A DNA stretch of 33,482 bases from Candidatus Amphrikana amoebophyrae (GTDB taxonomy: Bacteria > Chlamydiota > Chlamydiia > Chlamydiales > JACRBE01), in NCBI GenBank assembly GCA_030408475.1, contig JAUHQG010000030.1:1-33482 (forward strand), written 5' to 3'. The notes beneath the pieces are model-generated. The model was not told the origin of the DNA, did no database searches, and saw only the letters and a list, made by a program, of their open reading frames with translations. The position numbers and the translations under genes were made by a program. This document shows positions 33,401 through 33,482 of this stretch, in pieces. Numbering within the stretch: position 1 is the stretch's first letter; each line of letters starts with the position of its first letter.

Positions 33401-33482
33401 GGCAGATCTTCTACTTGAGCGATGCTTGGCTTTTGATATAGAGTTGTATGATTTCTAAAGGAGCTCCTCCACAAGATGCAGC
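33371..33482 (-). mobile_element. End of an IS200/IS605-family element
   Basis: A subterminal imperfect hairpin (33375-33394, CCCCG/CGGGG with a T·T mismatch, then CCT/AGG) is typical of IS200/IS605 ends, which lack inverted terminal repeats. It lies just outside the 3' end of a minus-strand tnpA. The exact junction with abiEii is uncertain to about 15 bases. The element continues past the window. Confidence 0.75.
33411..33482 (-). CDS. tnpA: TnpA (Y1 transposase) C-terminus, partial
   Basis: The last 23 codons and the stop of a transposase run off the window edge. The residues ASCGGAPLEIIQLYIKSQ match the well-known C-terminus of IS200/IS605 TnpA (…GGAPLE.I..YI..Q). TnpA is a single-strand DNA transposase with one catalytic tyrosine, which lies upstream and is not seen here. 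Confidence 0.8.
   Translation of the reverse strand, partial: AASCGGAPLEIIQLYIKSQASLK

Noticed and set aside
1..33482. tRNA, rRNA, CRISPR and replication-origin signals
   Set aside because: Intergenic stretches are short, and none showed cloverleaf, rRNA, regular direct-repeat or clustered DnaA-box patterns by eye.

Overview
The window looks like part of an AT-rich chromosome from a member of the Chlamydiota outside the classical Chlamydia genus. The main evidence is the gene order tadA–rpsO–pnp–ftsH–tilS–(LptF/LptG permeases). From memory it matches the Chlamydia trachomatis block CT844 to CT838. FtsH has the unusually long chlamydial form, and hflX–phnP (like CT379–CT380) and rplM–rpsI also appear as in chlamydiae. 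miaB, an AbiE toxin–antitoxin pair and several accessory genes point to an environmental (Parachlamydiales-like) relative. No rRNA, tRNA or CRISPR array was seen.

Layout. Bases 1-209 hold a perfect 22-bp inverted repeat and a promoter for a rhomboid-like membrane protein (210-1097). Bases 1231-4138 form a tight three-gene operon: an exported methyltransferase-like protein and two exported glycosyltransferase-like proteins. Bases 4106-4788 carry tadA with a small coupled gene. rpsO (4956-5225) and pnp (6474-8819) are separated by a second copy of the exported glycosyltransferase-like gene (5341-6312). ftsH and tilS follow on the minus strand. Then come lptF, lptG, an LpxT-like lipid A kinase and an M32 carboxypeptidase, close-packed on the plus strand (about 12988-17442), and a small protein resembling a family I recall from giant viruses. 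rplM–rpsI, miaB, a four-helix membrane protein and a third exported methyltransferase-like locus (20824-21939) come next. Bases 22021-22861 show genome decay: a displaced fragment of the ligA 3' end and an acetyltransferase gene split at a run of eight Gs. ligA overlaps glgB. A large lipase, an unknown protein, hflX and a phnP-like hydrolase follow. The window ends in an AbiE operon whose toxin gene is cut by an IS200/IS605-type element.

Most interesting signal. Five proteins have N-terminal Sec signal peptides joined directly to folds that normally act in the cytoplasm on SAM or nucleotide sugars. They comprise two methyltransferase-like and three glycosyltransferase-like proteins, spread over three loci. 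Such donors are not expected in a bacterial periplasm but are abundant in host cytosol. I infer a secreted glycan-building or glycan-modifying set acting on the cell surface, the inclusion or the host. This is an inference and has not been demonstrated.

An envelope module (LptF, LptG, LpxT-like) sits in one operon and would export LPS and phosphorylate lipid A. The AbiE operon has a symmetric operator-like repeat over its promoter.
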